This document shows, piece by piece, positions 63,645 through 64,000 of a stretch of DNA of 64,000 nt (positions are counted from its first letter, which is position 1; each line of letters begins with the position of its first letter). The DNA lies in contig JANQTJ010000014.1 in NCBI GenBank assembly GCA_030731745.1, positions 41,331-105,330 of the forward strand, written 5' to 3'. The notes under the pieces were generated by a model. That model was not told the DNA's origin. It saw nothing but the letters and a program-made list of their open reading frames with translations, and ran no database searches. The DNA is from Flaviramulus sp. Its GTDB lineage: Bacteria > Bacteroidota > Bacteroidia > Flavobacteriales > Flavobacteriaceae. Position numbers and translations under genes: made by a program.

Positions 63645-64000
63645 GCTCTTTGGCTTTATCATACACTAAATGCGTTTCCCAGCCTTTATACAACAGATAG
63701 TCGACTAATTTCTTCCGTTTCTTAAAAATATTGGGTTCTCGAATAGAATTTGCTTTTTTTTCAGCTAATATGTTAAAAACCTCGATATAATCCTCATTTG
63801 CTATTTCTGTAAGTGCTTGATTTATATTAACTTTGCTAATGTCTTTTTTCTTAAGTTCGTAAGAAATTCGGCGGAGTCCCCAACTCTTAATTCTAAACTT
63901 ACCTCGAACAAATGTTTTGGCAAAACGTTCTTCATTAAGAAAGTTATGTTTAAGCAAGTGTACTATAATTATATCGATAGCTTCGGGTATCATGTGCATA
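63634..64000 (-). CDS. recX: Regulatory protein RecX, 5' end missing
   Basis: The C-terminal about 121 residues of RecX, which binds RecA filaments and limits recombination. Three-helix repeats are visible in AIDIIIVHLLKHNFLNEERFAKTF, GKFRIKSWGLRRISYELKKKDIS and IFKKRKKLVDYLLYKGWETHLVYDKAKEL. Flavobacterial RecX is usually about 155 residues, and the first repeat is absent, so the ATG at 63999 in the ORF track is internal and the true start lies beyond the window. It overlaps the cupin gene by 11 bp (convergent). Confidence 0.87.
   Translation of the reverse strand, partial: MHMIPEAIDIIIVHLLKHNFLNEERFAKTFVRGKFRIKSWGLRRISYELKKKDISKVNINQALTEIANEDYIEVFNILAEKKANSIREPNIFKKRKKLVDYLLYKGWETHLVYDKAKELIP

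Noticed and set aside
63997-63999. Complete recX with ATG at 63999
   Set aside because: The protein would lack the first helical repeat normally present in RecX; the frame stays open to the window edge, so the gene is partial.

Overview
The window is AT-rich chromosomal DNA from a member of the Bacteroidota, almost certainly family Flavobacteriaceae. The evidence is the gene content: four TonB-dependent receptors, a T9SS type A sorting tail, DUF4270, DUF5689, DUF3078 and DUF2480 proteins, a PlpD-like patatin/Omp85 fusion, lipoproteins with short lipoboxes, and repeated TAnnTTTG (-7) promoter boxes instead of Shine-Dalgarno/sigma70 signals. Gene density is high. I see no rRNA, tRNA, CRISPR array, transposase, integrase or prophage gene. 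Most of the window is vertically inherited core genome.

Layout. 1-2140: end of a SUF iron-sulfur operon (sufE 3' end, DUF59, DUF2480) and a DUF3078 outer-membrane protein. 2246-3463: hflX. 3533-10340: two endonuclease/exonuclease/phosphatase (EEP) paralogues flanking a TonB receptor and a DUF5689 lipoprotein, a likely uptake-and-hydrolysis unit for a phosphodiester substrate. 10879-14133: Oar-like TonB receptor. 14312-21602 (minus): hmgA, hppD, DUF3108, tryptophan 2,3-dioxygenase, M23 lipoprotein peptidase and pgi, which is aromatic amino-acid catabolism plus envelope and sugar genes. 21913-25950: patatin/Omp85 and uvrC. 26036-29400 (plus): VOC protein, then a tight RimB-like protease / RimK / aspartoacylase-like / 5-FTHF cyclo-ligase operon. 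29397-35879 (minus): OmpA-like protein, lspA, DksA-like protein, ileS. 36003-39908: large LamG/TSP3 surface protein with a T9SS tail. 40300-45083 (minus): panC, panD, flippase-like protein, esterase, radA. 45281-49741 (plus): truncated GT5 protein, DUF4270 lipoprotein, glmS. 50051-54480: TonB receptor plus SGNH lipoprotein. 54649-56510: atpD and atpC. 56576-60193 (minus): umuC/umuD, a DUF3157-like protein, and a DUF2975-DUF2975-HTH operon. 60306-63644 (plus): DUF2007 protein, BtuB-like receptor, cupin_8 protein. 63634-64000: recX (5' end missing).

Non-coding structure is informative. Clear rho-independent hairpins separate most transcription units. Several genes (uvrC, panD, umuC, the DUF2007 gene) have a -7 box only 4-5 nt before ATG, implying leaderless mRNAs. 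One dispersed intergenic repeat occurs three times, once between umuC and umuD. A second short palindromic repeat occurs twice, and a 7-nt tandem repeat separates atpD from atpC.

I do not see a spectacular new defence or mobile system. The best candidates for something undescribed are the DUF2975/DUF2975/HTH operon with a palindrome over its promoter, the EEP/TonB/DUF5689 cluster, the GT5 fragment lacking its donor-binding loop beside DUF4270, and the intergenic repeat family.
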